Origin: CAYRLW01 sp964425215
GTDB taxonomy: Bacteria > Spirochaetota > Spirochaetia > Treponematales > Breznakiellaceae
NCBI GenBank assembly: GCA_964425215.1
Contig: CAYRLW010000030.1
Location: 1-42,595 of the forward strand
Length of the DNA: 42,595 nt
Direction: 5' to 3'
Shown here: piece by piece, positions 41,232-42,595 of the stretch
Position numbering within the stretch: the stretch's first letter is position 1
Layout: every line of letters starts with the position of its first letter
The notes under the pieces: generated by a model
Databases searched by the model: none
What the model was told of the DNA's origin: nothing
What the model saw: only the letters and a program-made list of their open reading frames with translations
Translations under genes and position numbers: made by a program

Positions 41232-41261
41232 ACAATAGGTCTTCGTAAAACCCACTATTGT
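41232..41261. promoter_or_regulatory. Inverted repeat upstream of the EamA transporter
   Basis: ACAATAG (41232-41238) and CTATTGT (41255-41261), 16 bases apart: a possible operator or a stem with a large loop. TTGTCT (41258-41263), 18 bases, TAGGAC (41282-41287) could be a weak promoter 9 bases before the start codon. Confidence 0.35.
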
Positions 41262-41296
41262 CTTCCGAGGGGTCCCTATGGTAGGACTGTATCATT

Positions 41297-42217
41297 ATGC
41301 AAACCTCTATTGGACAAATAGCAGCCCTGGGTACCTCAGTCTGTTGGACCGTTACGGCTCTTTCGTTCGAGTACGCGGCGAAAAAAATTGGTTCCCTAGC
41401 CTTGAACATCCTCCGTCTTGCTGTAGCCTTTAGCATCTTCGCCCTGGTGGGTCTGGTTCTCCACGGCCAGTTGGTTCCCCTAAACGCTCCGAAGAGCGTG
41501 TGGTTTTGGCTTACCCTGTCGGGTCTGGTGGGGTTTGTGTTTGGGGATATTTTCCTTTTTCAATCTTATATCGATATTGGGGCCCGAACCGCCCAGGTTA
41601 TTTTTGTATCCTCCCCCCTCATGACCGCCATTTTAGGCTTTTTTGTGCTCGGCGAGAGGATAGCCCCCCGGGGAATTATCGGGATGGTGTTGGTGGTCGC
41701 AGCCATCATTACGGTGATCCTCTATAAAAATTCCATCGCCAAAGCTGAGGGAGCCGGAACAGCGGTCCCTACAATTCACCGGACCCACAAAATTCGGGGT
41801 GCGATTTTTGCGTTCCTGGGCGCCCTGGGGCAATCGGGCGGACTTATCCTCTCTAAAATCGGCGCCCCATCCTACGACCCCCTGGGGGCGACGCAAATCC
41901 GGGTAATCGCCGGACTTTTAGGCTTTATCATTATGGGGGCCCTTTGGAAAAGACTGCGGGAACCCATCGCCGCCCTGTCGAATCGAAACGCCTTGGCCGC
42001 CCTTTCGTTGGGCGCCTTTTTTGGTCCCTTTTTAGGGGTTTCCCTGGGACTTTTCGCGGTTCAACGGACCAGTTCGGGAATCGCCGCTACCCTGATGGGC
42101 CTGACCCCCATTCTAATCCTGGCCCCTTCGGTATTTATCTACAAGGAAAAGCTTACCCTGGTGGAGGGCCTCGGGGCCATCGTGGCGGTCCTGGGCGCGG
42201 CGTTGATATTTATGTAG
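41297..42217 (+). CDS. EamA/DMT-family transporter
   Basis: 306 residues, about 10 membrane segments in two EamA repeats (1-145 and 165-306). Each repeat shows the family ending: SSPLMTAILGFFVLGERIAPRGIIGMVLVVAAII in the first and LMGLTPILILAPSVFIYKEKLTLVEGLGAIVAVLGAALI in the second. Family members export amino acids, nucleobases or other metabolites, or act as permeases; the substrate cannot be told. No Shine-Dalgarno is evident. Confidence 0.92.
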   Translation: MQTSIGQIAALGTSVCWTVTALSFEYAAKKIGSLALNILRLAVAFSIFALVGLVLHGQLVPLNAPKSVWFWLTLSGLVGFVFGDIFLFQSYIDIGARTAQVIFVSSPLMTAILGFFVLGERIAPRGIIGMVLVVAAIITVILYKNSIAKAEGAGTAVPTIHRTHKIRGAIFAFLGALGQSGGLILSKIGAPSYDPLGATQIRVIAGLLGFIIMGALWKRLREPIAALSNRNALAALSLGAFFGPFLGVSLGLFAVQRTSSGIAATLMGLTPILILAPSVFIYKEKLTLVEGLGAIVAVLGAALIFM

Positions 42218-42275
42218 CCTCCTAATAGTGTCACGAAGATTAGGGAAAGCTTTCTCTGAGGTTCAGCGGGACCCA

Positions 42276-42455
42276 TCATGCTAAAGCAAACTTTGGCAGA
42301 TACCCGTAGGTAAGAGAACCGGCTAAGGGATCGTAGACCGCTTTCATCCAAACCTTTTGATCGAGGATATTCAAATGAAGGCGGGAAAGGAACGCCCGCT
42401 CCTCAAACATAGTTTCCCGCATCCGTTTGATGAGGGAACTCGGGATACCCGCCAT
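42276..42455 (-). CDS. Possible small protein of unknown function
   Basis: A 59-residue frame from ATG 42455 (open further upstream to 42563 without a better start). Composition is that of a soluble, basic, mixed alpha/beta protein with readable codons (LSRLHLNILDQKVWMKAV, then DPLAGSLTYGYLP), and it has no shadowing gene on the other strand. GGGGAG sits directly against the ATG, which is too close for a good ribosome site. I do not recognise it; it could also be the remains of a larger gene. The rest of 42218-42527 holds only the inverted repeat TATAGAG-N7-CTCTATA (42480-42500). Confidence 0.4.
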   Translation of the reverse strand: MAGIPSSLIKRMRETMFEERAFLSRLHLNILDQKVWMKAVYDPLAGSLTYGYLPKFALA

Positions 42456-42527
42456 CTCCCCATGGGTCGAATAGGGTAGTATAGAGAGATACCCTCTATA
42501 CGGGTTGCCCCCCCTTCTTGCTTTAAT

Positions 42528-42586
42528 GAGGTGTTTACAGAAGTCTGTTACTTTTGCAAACACCTCTTGCAGTATTTTTGCAATTT
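42528..42586. repeat. Second copy of the hairpin-plus-tail repeat
   Basis: GAGGTGTTTACAGAAGT (42528-42544) pairs with ACTTTTGCAAACACCTC (42550-42566) around the loop CTGTT, with one G-T pair and one mismatch. The tail TTGCAGTATTTTTGCAATTT (42567-42586) follows. Loop, inner stem and tail equal those of the copy at 35893-35950, while the outer stem differs. The window ends 9 bases later, so the full element cannot be seen. Confidence 0.7.
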
Positions 42587-42595
42587 AAAAATAAA

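Overview
The window is bacterial chromosome with no rRNA, tRNA, CRISPR array or transposase gene that I can see. Gene content points to a free-living or gut spirochaete of the Treponema type. It has outer-membrane machinery (a Pel-like exporter, alpha-2-macroglobulin with PbpC), a SUF-only iron-sulfur operon, roughly 50% G+C, compact operons with 4-base ATGA overlaps, and AT-rich promoters placed almost on the start codon. The assignment is inference; no phylogenetic marker is present. Two runs of exactly 100 N (5617-5716 and 14280-14379) are scaffold gaps and each breaks a gene.

Layout. 1-4102: the end of a bacterial alpha-2-macroglobulin overlapping pbpC. 4184-4906: an unrecognised secreted protein with a strong terminator. 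5049-6342 (minus): a small membrane Fe-S protein and a cNMP-binding regulator. 6386-11558 (minus): a tightly overlapped SUF operon in the order sufT-sufC-sufB-sufD-sufS-sufU. 11667-14583: a flavodoxin-fold oxidoreductase, then an XRE-cupin regulator with LeuC/LeuD-like isomerase subunits. 14803-16771: an MFS carrier and a DUF554 membrane protein.

16791-28944 is the centre of interest: a Pel-type exopolysaccharide locus. A secreted GH114 glycosidase is divergent from pelD, a pelE-like TPR gene, pelF, pelG, a 1251-residue PelB-like TPR/beta-barrel exporter with an added N-terminal carbohydrate-binding-like domain, and a DUF2194 deacetylase resembling the second half of PelA. Hydrolase and deacetylase, fused in Pseudomonas PelA, are separate here. 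No pelC is seen, and the PelD-like protein lacks the RxxD c-di-GMP site in its GGDEF-like domain.

28956-35794: an OmpR-type two-component system directly behind the pel genes, a small secreted protein, and a MacB/Lol-type ABC exporter. 36049-38756: a second OmpR-type system (minus) divergent from a secreted PepSY protein. The two response regulators have almost the same recognition helix. The three promoters next to them share one architecture, TTCAT-N6-TTCAT-N10-TAnnnT, which suggests a shared operator. 38843-41043 (minus): mntH and a tandem universal stress protein. 41297-42217: an EamA-type exporter.

Other signals: several genes without a Shine-Dalgarno have a -10 box only 6-7 bases before the ATG (candidate leaderless transcripts). 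A hairpin-plus-tail repeat occurs at 35893-35950 and 42528-42586, with the stem kept although its sequence differs.
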